Positions 23,719 to 37,315 of a DNA stretch of 64,000 nucleotides are shown one piece after another (positions within the stretch are counted from its first letter, which is position 1; every line of letters starts with the position of its first letter). Under the pieces are notes generated by a model that was not told the origin of the DNA, ran no database searches, and worked only from the letters and a program-made list of their open reading frames with translations. The stretch comes from Archivesica marissinica (lineage: Eukaryota > Mollusca > Bivalvia > Venerida > Vesicomyidae), in assembly GCA_014843695.1 (NCBI GenBank), contig CM026403.1, forward strand, positions 5,785,281-5,849,280, given 5' to 3'. A program made the position numbers and the translations under genes.

Positions 23719-24051
23719 CACACGGTCACCGTCTACCGACGTGTTAGATTTAGATTAAGAATATCATTCAGATGCACTAGTGTGAGACACGGATATTCAA
23801 TTACGTCATCCATTCGATTCATGAATGTACGTATGTCGAGCGAAAATAGTATCAATGTTGAAAATAGACAACGTGTTCTCGATTCAAATATGTTCAGTTT
23901 TACATCATAAAAACATTTTTGCTTTTGATCTTAGCAAAAATAATAATCATTATTTAAACCACAAATATACACCATGAGATAGTTAAATACCAGTCTTTAC
24001 TTGGTGGTAAGGGTGACGGTATTGCACATGGACGGAACTAGCTGGAAACCA
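23719..24051. other. Spacer without recognised features
   Basis: Unique sequence of about 330 bp before the 36-bp satellite. No gene is recognised. Confidence 0.5.
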
Positions 24052-27000
24052 GTGTACAGACCAGTAGGTGTGAGAGAATATAAACAAGTGTACAGACCAG
24101 TAGGTGTGAGAGAATAGAAGCAAGTGTACAGACCAGTAGGTGTGAGAGAATAGAAGCAAGTGTACAGACCAGTAGGTGTGAGAGAATATAAACAAGTGTA
24201 CAGACCAGCAGGTGTGAGAGAATATAGACAAGCGTACAGACCAGTAGGTGTGAGAGAATATAAACAAGTGCACAGACCAGTAGGTGTGAGAGAATAGAAG
24301 CAAGTGTACAGACCAGTAGGTGTGAGAGAATAGAAGCAAGTATACAGACCAGTAGGTGTGAGAGAATAGAAGCAAGTGTACAGACCAGTAGGTGTGAGAG
24401 AATATAAACAAGTGTACAGACCAGTAGGTGTGAGAGAATATAAACAAGTGTACAGACCAGTATGTGTGAGAGAATATAAACAAGTGTACAGACCAGTAGG
24501 TGTGAGAGAATAGAAGCAAGTGTACAGACCAGTAGGTGTGAGAGAATAGAAACAAGTGTACAGACCAGTAGGTGTGAGAGAATAGAAACAAGTGTACAGA
24601 CCAGTAGGTGTGAGAGAATATAAACAAGTGTACAGACCAGTAGGTGTGAGAGAATATAAACAAGCGTACAGACCAGTAGGTGTGAGAGAATATAAACAAG
24701 TGTACAGACCAGTAGGTGTGAGAGAATATAAACAAGTGTACAGACCAGTAGGTGTGAGAGAATATAAACAAGTGTACAGACCAGTAGGTGTGAGAGAATA
24801 TAAACAAGTGTACAGACCAGTAGGTGTGAGAGAATATAAACAAGTGTACAGACCAGTAGGTGTGAGAGAATATAAACAAGTGTACAGACCAGTAGGTGTG
24901 AGAGAATATAAACAAGTGTACAGACCAGTAGGTGTGAGAGAATATAAACAAGTGTACAGACCAGTAGGTGTGAGAGAATATAAACAAGTGTACAGACCAG
25001 TAGGTGTGAGAGAATATAAACAAGTGTACAGACCAGTAGGTGTGAGAGAATATAAACAAGTGTACAGACCAGTAGGTGTGAGAGAATATAAACAAGTGTA
25101 CAGACCAGTAGGTGTGAGAGAATAGAAACAAGTGTACAGACCAGTAGGTGTGAGAGAATATAAGCAAGTGTACAGACCAGTAGGTGTGAGAGAATAGAAA
25201 CAAGTGTACAGACCAGTAGGTGTGAGAGAATATAAACAAGTGTACAGACCAGTAGGTGTGAGAGAATATAAACAAGTGTACAGACCAGTATGTGTGAGAG
25301 AATAGAAACAAGTGTACAGACCAGTAGGTGTGAGAGAATATAGCAAATGTACAGACCAGTAGGTGTGAGAGAATATAAACAAGTGTACAGACCAGTAGGT
25401 GTGAGAGAATATAAACAAGTGTACAGACCAGTAGGTGTGAGAGAATATAAACAAGTGTACAGACCAGTAGGTGTGAGAGAATAAAACGTACAGACCAGTA
25501 GGTGTGAGAGAATATAAACAAGCGTACAGACCAGTAGGTGTGAGAGAATATAAACAAGTGTACAGACCAGTAGGTGTGAGAGAATAGAAACAAGTGTACA
25601 GACCAGTAGGTGTGAGAGAATATAAACAAGTGTACAGACCAGTAGGTGTGAGAGAATATAAACAAGTGTACAGACCAGTAGGTGTGAGAGAATATAAACA
25701 AGTGTACAGACCAGTAGGTGTGAGAGAATATAAACAAGTGTACAGACCAGTAGGTGTGAGAGAATATAAACAAGTGTACAGACCAGTAGGTGTGAGAGAA
25801 TATAAACAAGCGTACAGACCAGTAGGTGTGAGAGAATAGAAACAAGTGTACAGACCAGTAGGTGTGAGAGAATATAAACAAGTGTACAGACCAGTAGGTG
25901 TGAGAGAATATAAACAAGTATACAGACCAGTAGGTATGAGAGAATATAAACAAATGTACAGACCAGTAGGTGTGAGAGAATAGAAACAAGTGTACAGACC
26001 AGTAGGTGTGAGAGAATAGAAACAAGCGTACAGACCAGTAGGTGTGAGAGAATAGAAACAAGGGTACAGACCAGTAGGTGTGAGAGAATATAAACAAGTG
26101 TACAGACCAGTAGGTGTGAGAGAATATAAGCAAGTGTACAGACCAGTAGGTATGAGAGAATATAAACAAGTGTACAGACCAGTAGGTGTGAGAGAATATA
26201 GACAAGCGTACAGACCAGTAGGTGTGAGAGAATAGAAACAAGTGTACAGACCAGTAGGTGTGAGAGAATATAAACAAGTATACAGACCAGTAGGTGTGAG
26301 AGAATATAAACAAGTATACAGACCAGTAGGTGTGAGAGAATAGAAACAAGTGTATAGACCAGTAGGTGTGAGAGAATATAAACAAGTATACAGACCAGTA
26401 GGTATGAGAGAATATAAACAAATGTACAGACCAGTAGGTGTGAGAGAATATAAACAAGTATACAGACCAGTAGGTATGAGAGAATATAAACAAATGTACA
26501 GACCAGTAGGTGTGAGAGAATAGAAACAAGTGTACAGACCAGTAGGTGTGAGAGAATAGAAACAAGCGTACAGACCAGTAGGTGTGAGAGAATAGAAACA
26601 AGGGTACAGACCAGTAGGTGTGAGAGAATATAAACAAGTGTACAGACCAGTAGGTGTGAGAGAATATAAGCAAGTGTACAGACCAGTAGGTATGAGAGAA
26701 TATAAACAAGTGTACAGACCAGTAGGTGTGAGAGAATATAAACAAGTGTACAGACCAGTAGGTGTGAGAGAATATAAACAAGTGTACAGACCAGTAGGTG
26801 TGAGAGAATATAAACAAGTATACAGACCAGTAGGTGTGAGAGAATAGAAACAAGTATACAGACCAGTAGGTGTGAGAGAATAGAAACAAGTGTATAGACC
26901 AGTAGGTGTGAGAGAATATAAACAAGTATACAGACCAGTAGGTATGAGAGAATATAAACAAATGTACAGACCAGTAGGTGTGAGAGAATATAAACAAGTG

Positions 27001-30000
27001 TACAGACCAGTAGGTGTGAGAGAATATAAACAAGTGTACAGACCAGTAGGTGTGAGAGAATATAAGCAAGTGTACAGACCAGTAGGTGTGAGAGAATATA
27101 AACAAGTGTACAGACCAGTAGGTGTGAGAGAATATAAACAAGTGTACAGACCAGTAGGTGTGAGAGAATATAAACAAGTGTACAGACCAGTATGTGTGAG
27201 AGAATAGAAACAAGTATACAGACCAGTAGGTGTGAGAGAATATAAACAAGTGTACAGACCAGTAGGTGTGAGAGAATATAAACAAGTGTACAGACCAGTA
27301 GGTGTGAGAGAATATAAGCAAGTGTACAGACCAGTAGGTGTGAGAGAATATAAACAAGCGTACAGACCAGTAGGTGTGAGAGAATATAAACAAGTGTACA
27401 GACCAGTAGGTGTGAGAGAATATAAACAAGCGTACAGACCAGTAGGTGTGAGAGAATAGAAACAAGTGTACAGACCAGTAGGTGTGAGAGAATATAAACA
27501 AGTATACAGACCAGTAGGTATGAGAGAATATAAACAAATGTACAGACCAGTAGGTGTGAGAGAATATAAACAAGTATACAGACCAGTAGGTATGAGAGAA
27601 TATAAACAAATGTACAGACCAGTAGGTGTGAGAGAATAGAAACAAGTGTACAGACCAGTAGGTGTGAGAGAATAGAAACAAGCGTACAGACCAGTAGGTG
27701 TGAGAGAATAGAAACAAGGGTACAGACCAGTAGGTGTGAGAGAATATAAACAAGTGTACAGACCAGTAGGTGTGAGAGAATATAAGCAAGTGTACAGACC
27801 AGTAGGTATGAGAGAATATAAACAAGTGTACAGACCAGTAGGTGTGAGAGAATATAAACAAGTGTACAGACCAGTAGGTGTGAGAGAATATAAACAAGTG
27901 TACAGACCAGTAGGTGTGAGAGAATATAAACAAGTATACAGACCAGTAGGTGTGAGAGAATAGAAACAAGTATACAGACCAGTAGGTGTGAGAGAATAGA
28001 AACAAGTGTACAGACCAGTAGGTGTGAGAGAATATAAACAAGTATACAGACCAGTAGGTATGAGAGAATATAAACAAATGTACAGACCAGTAGGTGTGAG
28101 AGAATATACAAGTGTACAGACCAGTAGGTGTGAGAGAATATAAACAAGTGTACAGACCAGTAGGTGTGAGAGAATAGAAACAAGTGTACAGACCAGTAGG
28201 TGTGAGAGAATATAAACAAGTGTACAGACCAGTAGGTGTGAGAGAATATAAACAAGTGTACAGACCAGTAGGTGTGAGAGAATATAAACAAGTGTACAGA
28301 CCAGTAGGTGTGAGAGAATATAAACAAGTGTACAGACCAGTAGGTGTGAGAGAATAGAAACAAGTGTACAGACCAGTAGGTGTGAGAGAATATAAACAAG
28401 TGTACAGACCAGTAGGTGTGAGAGAATATAAACAAGTGTACAGACCAGTAGGTGTGAGAGAATATAAACAAGTGTACAGACCAGTAGGTGTGAGAGAATA
28501 TAAACAAGCGTACAGACCAGTAGGTGTGAGAGAATATAAACAAGTGTACAGACCAGTAGGTGTGAGAGAATATAAACAAGCGTACAGACCAGTAGGTGTG
28601 AGAGAATAGAAACAAGTGTACAGACCAGTAGGTGTGAGAGAATATAAACAAGTATACAGACCAGTAGGTATGAGAGAATATAAACAAATGTACAGACCAG
28701 TAGGTGTGAGAGAATAGAAACAAGTGTACAGACCAGTAGGTGTGAGAGAATATAAACAAGTGTACAGACCAGTAGGTATGAGAGAATATAAACAAATGTA
28801 CAGACCAGTAGGTGTGAGAGAATAGAAACAAGTGTACAGACCAGTAGGTGTGAGAGAATAGAAACAAGTGTACAGACCAGTAGGTGTGAGAGAATATAAA
28901 CAAGTGTACAGACCAGTAGGTGTGAGAGAATATAAACAAGTGTACAGACCAGTAGGTATGAGAGAATATAAACAAATGTACAGACCAGTAGGTGTGAGAG
29001 AATAGAAACAAGTGTACAGACCAGTAGGTGTGAGAGAATAGAAACAAGCGTACAGACCAGTAGGTGTGAGAGAATAGAAACAAGTGTACAGACCAGTAGG
29101 TGTGAGAGAATATAAACAAGTGTACAGACCAGTAGGTGTGAGAGAATATAAGCAAGTGTACAGACCAGTAGGTGTGAGAGAATATAAACAAGTGTACAGA
29201 CCAGTAGGTGTGAGAGAATATAAACAAGTGTACAGACCAGTAGGTGTGAGAGAATATAAACAAGTGTACAGACCAGTAGGTGTGAGAGAATATAAACAAG
29301 TATACAGACCAGTAGGTGTGAGAGAATATAAACAAGTGTACAGACCAGTAGGTGTGAGAGAATATAAACAAGTATACAGACCAGTAGGTGTGAGAGAATA
29401 TAAACAAGTGTACAGACCAGTAGGTGTGAGAGAATATAAACAAGTATACAGACCAGTAGGTGTGAGAGAATATAAACAAGTGTACAGACCAGTAGGTGTG
29501 AGAGAATATAAACAAGTGTACAGACCAGTAGGTGTGAGAGAATATAAACAAGTGTACAGACCAGTAGGTGTGAGAGAATATAAACAAGTGTACAGACCAG
29601 TAGGTGTGAGAGAATATAAACAAGTGTACAGACCAGTAGGTGTGAGAGAATATAAACAAGTGTACAGACCAGTAGGTGTGAGAGAATATAAACAAGTGTA
29701 CAGACCAGTAGGTGTGAGAGAATATAACAAGTGTACAGACCAGTAGGTGTGAGAGAATATAAACAAGTGTACAGACCAGTAGGTGTGAGAGAATATAAAC
29801 AAGTGTACAGACCAGTAGGTGTGAGAGAATATAAACAAGTGTACAGACCAGTAGGTGTGAGAGAATATAAACAAGTGTACAGACCAGTAGGTGTGAGAGA
29901 ATATAAACAAGTGTACAGACCAGTAGGTGTGAGAGAATATAAACAAGTGTACAGACCAGTAGGTGTGAGAGAATATAAACAAGTGTACAGACCAGTAGGT

Positions 30001-30049
30001 GTGAGAGAATATAAACAAGTGTACAGACCAGTAGGTGTGAGAGAATAGA
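24052..30049. repeat. 36-bp satellite, at least 166 copies
   Basis: About 166 copies of a 36-bp unit containing GTGTACAGACCAGTAGGTGT and GAGAGAATATAAACAA. Variation clusters at a few sites (ATAAAC/AGAAAC, GTGTAC/GCGTAC/GTATAC, GGTGTG/GGTATG). A marker AAACAAGGGTAC occurs at about 26056, 26596 and 27712; the spacings are 540 bp (15 units) and 1116 bp (31 units), so blocks were duplicated. The unit is a multiple of three and has no stop in any minus frame, which yields minus-strand open frames of 2011 and 1885 codons. The + frame is broken by TAG in many units. I read this as non-coding satellite. It ends in the assembly gap. Confidence 0.97.
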
Positions 30050-31049
30050 NNNNNNNNNNNNNNNNNNNNNNNNNNNNNNNNNNNNNNNNNNNNNNNNNNN
30101 NNNNNNNNNNNNNNNNNNNNNNNNNNNNNNNNNNNNNNNNNNNNNNNNNNNNNNNNNNNNNNNNNNNNNNNNNNNNNNNNNNNNNNNNNNNNNNNNNNNN
30201 NNNNNNNNNNNNNNNNNNNNNNNNNNNNNNNNNNNNNNNNNNNNNNNNNNNNNNNNNNNNNNNNNNNNNNNNNNNNNNNNNNNNNNNNNNNNNNNNNNNN
30301 NNNNNNNNNNNNNNNNNNNNNNNNNNNNNNNNNNNNNNNNNNNNNNNNNNNNNNNNNNNNNNNNNNNNNNNNNNNNNNNNNNNNNNNNNNNNNNNNNNNN
30401 NNNNNNNNNNNNNNNNNNNNNNNNNNNNNNNNNNNNNNNNNNNNNNNNNNNNNNNNNNNNNNNNNNNNNNNNNNNNNNNNNNNNNNNNNNNNNNNNNNNN
30501 NNNNNNNNNNNNNNNNNNNNNNNNNNNNNNNNNNNNNNNNNNNNNNNNNNNNNNNNNNNNNNNNNNNNNNNNNNNNNNNNNNNNNNNNNNNNNNNNNNNN
30601 NNNNNNNNNNNNNNNNNNNNNNNNNNNNNNNNNNNNNNNNNNNNNNNNNNNNNNNNNNNNNNNNNNNNNNNNNNNNNNNNNNNNNNNNNNNNNNNNNNNN
30701 NNNNNNNNNNNNNNNNNNNNNNNNNNNNNNNNNNNNNNNNNNNNNNNNNNNNNNNNNNNNNNNNNNNNNNNNNNNNNNNNNNNNNNNNNNNNNNNNNNNN
30801 NNNNNNNNNNNNNNNNNNNNNNNNNNNNNNNNNNNNNNNNNNNNNNNNNNNNNNNNNNNNNNNNNNNNNNNNNNNNNNNNNNNNNNNNNNNNNNNNNNNN
30901 NNNNNNNNNNNNNNNNNNNNNNNNNNNNNNNNNNNNNNNNNNNNNNNNNNNNNNNNNNNNNNNNNNNNNNNNNNNNNNNNNNNNNNNNNNNNNNNNNNNN
31001 NNNNNNNNNNNNNNNNNNNNNNNNNNNNNNNNNNNNNNNNNNNNNNNNN
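30050..31049. other. Assembly gap, 1000 N
   Basis: Exactly 1000 N, a conventional placeholder. The satellite enters from the left, while unrelated sequence follows. The real missing length is unknown and the join itself is unproven. Confidence 0.99.
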
Positions 31050-31480
31050 AATTAGGATTTCTTACTCGATAAAAACGTACGCCTAGCTCGAATAATATAA
31101 TGAACTTACCCGTATATTCGTTGAAGCCGCTTGAGTACTAAGACCGTTCTAATAGGACTATATTTATATAGAAGCGTTGGTTATTTATGGATCGGTTCGT
31201 AGTCTATATTTATAGAATGGTACGAGATCGCTATTTATAAAGCTATTACCAATAGGCTATATAGTGACGCGTATACCAAAAAAAGCAAAGAGCTCGGTAG
31301 TGGTGACGTATAAGCAACAAGTAAAGAGATCGGTAGTTGCGCGATATATCATCAATAGGCTCTATAGTGACGCGCACTCGCGTGACGTACTTCATATTCC
31401 CTTATATGCAAATGAGTTACTATAAAGCGTATTCAAAATGGCGCCCGTTTGTTTACCATTCAAAGAGCTGCATGTACTAC
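31050..31480. other. Unique segment with octamer and TATA-like motifs
   Basis: Single-copy sequence with a degenerate internal duplication of about 100 bp (AATAGGCTATATAGTGACGC at 31251 and AATAGGCTCTATAGTGACGC at 31353). An octamer ATGCAAAT at 31406-31413 lies 7 bp before TATAAAG at 31421. Octamer plus TATA occurs in histone and snRNA promoters, but no gene follows, only a minisatellite. Promoter function is a weak inference. Confidence 0.4.
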
Positions 31481-33240
31481 TCACAAACACAAGTACTGTA
31501 AGTCGTACACAAACACAAGTACTGGAGGGGAACACAAACACAAGCTACTGGAGGGGTACACAAACAAAGTATGGAGTGGTACACAAACACAAGTACTGGA
31601 GTGGAACACAAACATAAGTACTGGAGTGGTACACAAACATAAGTACTGGAGTGCGTACACAAACCAAGTACTGGAGTGGTACACAAACAACAAGTACTGG
31701 AGTGGTACACAAACACAAGTACTGGAGTGGTACACAAACACAAGTACTGGAGTGGTACACAAACAAAGTATGGAGTGGTACACAAACACAAGTACTGGAG
31801 TGGTACACAACCACAAGTACTGGAAGTCGTACACAAACACACGTATTGGAGTGGTACACAAACACAAGTACTGGAGTGGTACACAAACACAAGTACTGGA
31901 GTGGTACACAAACACAAGTACTGGAGTGGTACACAAACACAAGTACTGGAGTGGTACACAAACACACGTACTGGAGTGGTACACAAACACAAGTACTGGA
32001 GTGGTACACAAACACAAGTACTGGAGTGGTACACAAACACAAGTACTGGAGTGGTACACAAACATAAGTACTGGAGTGGTACACAAACACAAGTACTGGA
32101 GTGGTACACAAGCACAAGTACTGGAGTCGTACACAAACACAAGTACTGGAGTGGTACACAAGCACAAGTACTGTGAGTCGTACACAAACACAAGTACTGG
32201 AGTGGTACACAAACACAAGTACTGGAGTGGTACACAAACACAAGTACTGGAGTGGTACACAAACACAAGTACTGGAGTGGTACACAAACATAAGTACTGG
32301 AGTCGTACACAAACACAAGTACTGGAGTGGTACACAAACACAAGTACTGGAGTGGTACACAAGCACAAGTACTGGAGTGGTACACAAACACAAGTACTGG
32401 AGTGGTACACAAACATAAGTACTGGAAGTCGTACACAAACACAAGTACTGGAGTGGTACACAAGCACAAGTACTGGAGTGGTACACAAACACAAGTACTG
32501 GAGGGGAACACAAACACAAGTACTGGAGGGGAACACAAACACAAGTACTGTAAGTCGTACACAATCACAAGTACGGGAAGTCGTACACAATCACAAGTAC
32601 AGGAAGTCGTACACAATCACAAGTACAGGAAGTCGTACACAATCACAAGTACTGGAGGGGAACACAAACACAAGTACTGGAGGGGAACACAAACACAAGT
32701 ACTGGAGGGGAACACAAACACAAGTACTGTAAGTCGTACACAATCACAAGTACGGGAAGTCGTACACAATCACAAGTACAGGAAGTCGTACACAATCACA
32801 AGTACAGGAAGTCGTACACAATCACAAATACAGGAAGTCGTACACAATCACAAGTACAGGAAGTCGTACACAAACACAAGTACAGGAAGTCGTACACAAT
32901 CACAAGTACAGGAAGTCGTACACAATCACAAGTACAGGAAGTCGTACACAAACACAAGTACAGGAAGTCGTACACAATCACAAGTACTGGAGGGGAACAC
33001 AAACACAAGTACTGGAGGGGAACACAAACACAAGTACGGGAAGTCGTACACAATCACAAGTACAGGAAGTCGTACACAATCACAAGTACGGGAAGTCGTA
33101 CACAATCACAAGTACGGGAAGTCGTACACAAACACAAGTACAGGAAGTCGTACACAATCACAAGTACGGGAAGTCGTACACAAACACACATACACACATA
33201 CTGGAGTGGTACACAAACCTAGGTACTGGAGTGGTACACA
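31481..33240. repeat. 25/26-bp minisatellite
   Basis: About 69 copies. The left two thirds use a 25-bp unit containing ACAAACACAAGTACTGGAGT. The right third uses a 26-bp unit containing ACAATCACAAGTACAGGAAG, with blocks of GGAGGGGAAC mixed in. Open frames of 320-427 codons on the + strand and up to 379 on the minus strand come from stop-free units and are not genes. Confidence 0.96.
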
Positions 33241-34154
33241 TTTTGTTTTATTTTACTTGTTTTATTTTACTTGTGTTGTTTTCAATTAGCGACTGCTACT
33301 CAGTTTTTACATTAGTTTTATCCTAAGCATATTTTATTTCCAAGTGTTTGTGCATATAATACATATAATACATATAATACATATAATACATATAATACAC
33401 ACGTCAATATGCAGGAAAGGGAGTAGAATGAAAACGGTTGTCCATTGTTTATGGTTTGCTACTGTATTGTGTAGCAATGACGCTAGAGTAACTTGTAGTT
33501 TTCAATGTGTGACTACTCTTTAATAGATAGGTTTACCGTGGTGTATATATGTATCTTTAAAGCTTTTGAAATAAGAAATCACATGCATTATTAATCATCA
33601 CTTTTCTCCTCGTAATGATTTCCATGTAATATTATGTATTTCTGAACTGTTCATAAATTGTTAATACATTGATGAGATAGCTTCCTGTTTATCGCAATTT
33701 GAATACTGCGCATTTGAAGATGTTGTAAGAATGTGTACATGTATTTACTTTGATTCGGATTAAGCGTGATGCTATAAACCACCATTGACATACAGATACA
33801 TGAGATGTATTTATAATGAACAACAACTATTAATGTAATTGCTTATTATTAAATAACTGCTGTATGTATAAATGTATACATGTACCATGGACTCATGGGT
33901 TTATGACCTTTTGTTCAATCAAATCTATCTATATACACTCAACAAAATTCCTAATGTGTCACCTCGTGCTTTACAGTATTTGGAGCAAACTATTTAACCA
34001 TATTTTATCTATATTCATAACATCTTATTTGATACATATCATTACATGATCTTTAGGCAATGACTTGCTTTATATTCATCTGGCATAAAATGCCTTAATT
34101 GAAAATATTTCAATGATGTTGTACGATTATTAGTTGGCTCCCAATATTATATAG
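33241..34154. other. Spacer with a short 10-bp repeat
   Basis: AT-rich sequence without recognised genes. At about 33352-33400 there are five copies of CATATAATAC. Confidence 0.6.
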
Positions 34155-35435
34155 CACAAGGTGACGGATTCACAAGGTGACCGATTCACCGATTCACAAG
34201 GTGACCGATTCACAAGGTGACCGATTCACAAGGTGACGGATTCACAAGGTGACCGATTCACAAGATGGCCGATTCACCGATTCACAAGGTGACCGATTCA
34301 CAAGGTGACCGATTCACAAGATGGCCGATTCACCGATTCACAAGGTGGCCGATTCACCGATTCACAAGGTGACCGATTCACCGATTCACAAGGTGACCGA
34401 TTCACAAGGTGACACTGTGACCGATTCACCGATTCACAAGGTGACCGATTCACAAGGTGACACGGTGACCGATTCACCGATTCACAAGGTGACCGATTCA
34501 CAAGGTGACAAGGTGACCTATTCACAAGGTGACCGATTCACAAGGTGACAAGGTGACCGATTCACCGATTCACAAGGTGACCGATTCACCGATTCACAAG
34601 GTGACCGATTCACAAGATGACGGATTCACAAGGTGACGGATTCACAAGGTGACCGATTCACAAGGTGACGGATTCACAAGGTGGCCGATTCACAAGGTGA
34701 CCGATTCACAAGGTGACCGATTCACAAGGTGACCGATTCACAAGGTGACGGATTCACAAGGTGACTGATTCACAAGGTGACCGATTCACAAGGTGACCGA
34801 TTCACAAGGTGACCGATTCACCGATTCACAAGGTAACCGATTCACCGATTCACAAGATGACGGATTCACAAGGTGACGGATTCACAAGGTGACCGATTCA
34901 CACCCATTCACAAGGTGACCGATTCACCGATTCATAAGGTGACCGATTCACAGATTCACAAGGTGACCGATTCACAGATTCACAAGGTGACCGATTCACC
35001 GATTCACAAGGTGACCGATTCACCGATTCACAAGGTGACCGATTCACCGATTCACAAGGTGACCGATTCACCGATTCACAAGGTGACCGATTCACCGATT
35101 CACAAGGTGACCGATTCACCGATTCACAAGGTGACCGATTCACAAGGTGACCGATTCACCGATTCACAAGGTGACCGATTCACCGATTCACAAGGTGACC
35201 GATTCACCGATTCACAAGGTGAACGATTCACCGATTCACAAGGTGACCGATTCACAAGGTGACCGATTCACCGATTCACAAGGTGACCGATTCACCGATT
35301 CACAAGGTGACCGATTCACCGATTCACAAGGTGACCGATTCACCGATTCACAAGGTGACCGATTCACCGATTCACAAGGTGAACGATTCACCGATTCACA
35401 AGGTGACCGATTCACGATTCACAAGGTGACCGATT
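34155..35435. repeat. 24/16-bp minisatellite (GATTCACAAGGTGACC)
   Basis: A 16-bp unit GATTCACAAGGTGACC alternates with an optional 8-bp GATTCACC, giving 16- and 24-bp periods. The right half is almost pure 24-bp form and the left half is mixed. Open frames repeating IHKVTDSP are a by-product. Confidence 0.96.
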
Positions 35436-35512
35436 AGGAATGTTGTTGAGTATATATATATATTATTCTTACTGTAGTATGCAATGATGTTGGTATAGCA
35501 ATTTGGAAGGTG

Positions 35513-36272
35513 AGTTCTATTCGGGTGTCGGTGCCTGACATAATGCTCTGATGGGACACCCGCTGTCTTCTTCCATCAATTATAGCTGGAGAGTCGCCAC
35601 ATGGTCTACCTGTTGGTGCGTTGTATTCGGGTGTCGGTGCCTGACATAATGCTCTGGAGAGTCGCCACATGGTCTACCTGTTGGTGCGTTGTATTCGGGT
35701 GTCGGTGCCTGACATAATGCTCTGGAGAGTCGCCACATGGTCTACCTGTTGGTGCGTTGTATCCGGTTGCTGGTGCCTGACATAATGCTCTGGAGAGTCG
35801 CCACATGGTCTACCTGTTGGTGCGTTGTATTTGGGTGTCGGTGCCTGACATAATGCTCTGGAGAGTCGCCACATGGTCTACCTGTTGGTGCGTTGTATTC
35901 GGGTGTCGGTGCCTGACATAATGCTCTGGAGAGTCGCCACATGGTCTACCTGTTGGTGCGTTGTATCCGGGTGCTGGTGCCTGACATAATGCTCTGGAGA
36001 GTCGCCACATGGTCTACCTGTTGGTGCGTTGTATTCGGGTGTCGGTGCCTGACATAATGCTCTGGAGAGTCGCCACATGGTCTACCTGTTGGTGCGTTGT
36101 ATCCGGGTGCTGGTGCCTGACATAATGCTCTGGAGAGTCGCCACATGGTCTACCTGTTGGTGCGTTGTATCCGGGTGTCGGTGCCTGACATAATGCTCTG
36201 ATGGGAGACCCGCTGTCTTCTTCCATCAATTATAGCTGGAGAGTCGCCACATGGTCTACGCTGTTGGTGCGA
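35513..36272. repeat. 68-bp minisatellite with special end units
   Basis: Eight to nine 68-bp units containing GGTGCCTGACATAATGCTCT and AGTCGCCACATGGTCTACCT, with a TATTCGGGTGTC/TATCCGGGTGCT switch. Both the first and the last unit carry the same extra stretch of about 40 bp with CCGCTGTCTTCTTCCATCAA (35560 and 36210). This looks like internal amplification between two copies of a longer ancestral unit. Confidence 0.95.
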
Positions 36273-36738
36273 TATTAAACCCCTAACACAAACCTTTAGA
36301 TGTCTGGATCCGTTTAAGGCTTATATTTTACTTAAAACACACACTTATACAATAAGATCCTACTAATTAAAATTGTTAATTTCGTCCATTTGCGCATAGG
36401 ATTTAATACAATACTCTGGCCTTTTGACACCAGTCCAATATTAATAATAAGGGACTGGGGGGTGGGGGGGGGGGTCTGCAAGTACAAAGGTATGACGTCA
36501 CGAAAGTGTTGAAGTATGTTGCATTTCTTAACACACGGTAAGGCTAACACCGAACAGCTATATGAAATTCTATGCAACATTATCGGATCTGGGTATAAAT
36601 CACCAATTCTCGAAATTACTCAATTCAGGCAGACGCCATGGTAAAAACGATAAAATATAAATCGAGGAAAATCCCTACACAAAAAGTGAATGAAAACATT
36701 TTTTATATTGTTGTTTTAGTTTTGCGAAATAAAATGGT
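36273..36738. other. Spacer without recognised features
   Basis: Unique sequence with a G-rich run at about 36452-36476. No gene is recognised. Confidence 0.5.
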
Positions 36739-36876
36739 TATTTGGTTTGTTGACAGGGTCTATTTGGTTTGTTGACAGGGTCTATTTGGTTTGTTGACAG
36801 GGTCTATTTGGTTTGTTGACAGGGTCTATTTGGTTTGTTGACAGGGTCTATTTGGTTTGTTGACAGGGTCTATTTG
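36739..36876. repeat. 22-bp tandem repeat, about 6 copies
   Basis: Near-identical units containing TATTTGGTTTGTTGACAGGG. Very low divergence suggests a recent expansion. Confidence 0.96.
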
Positions 36877-37053
36877 AGGAATGACTCGCTGGTAAATAGT
36901 TTCCATCGGGGTATGAACTACATTGGGTTAAAGTGGGTGGAGGCGGAATGCATTTGTATTTTCGTAGTTGGGATCAGGGAGATGAGTTTATACAACTGGA
37001 AACTGGAGGCGATATTTTATTTTGCAAATGTCACGTTACATTAATTTAAATGT

Positions 37054-37315
37054 GTGTGTGTTTTACGTTTATTTATCGTCGCTACCGGTTGCCCATATGA
37101 GCGACGCCTCCTGAAGAGATTAGTCGTTTTAGATTTTGGAGGATAGTGCATGATACAGAGATAAATCCACTCCAGAGTCTCCTCTGGTTCTTTTACGTGC
37201 ACGGTGTAAAGCACCGACACGAGACCTCGGTTTAACGTCCCATCTGAAAGACTGTTAATTTTATTAGGGTCAGGTGGGGATCGAACCTGCGATCCCTGGA
37301 TTACCGGTCCAGCGT
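37054..37315 (-). mobile_element. SINE family A, split by a family B SINE (part 1)
   Basis: Tail, body and part of the head on the minus strand, up to GTCCAGCGT. The remaining head continues at 37590-37625 after the nested insertion. Confidence 0.93.

Noticed and set aside
23983..30018. A 2011-codon minus-strand open frame and an overlapping 1885-codon one
   Set aside because: Both lie on the 36-bp satellite. All minus frames are stop-free in the unit, several frames are open at once, and indels shift them freely.
31449..33289. Open frames of 320-427 codons (+) and 339-379 codons (-)
   Set aside because: Products of the 25/26-bp array; five or more overlapping frames are open and the peptides are simple repeats.
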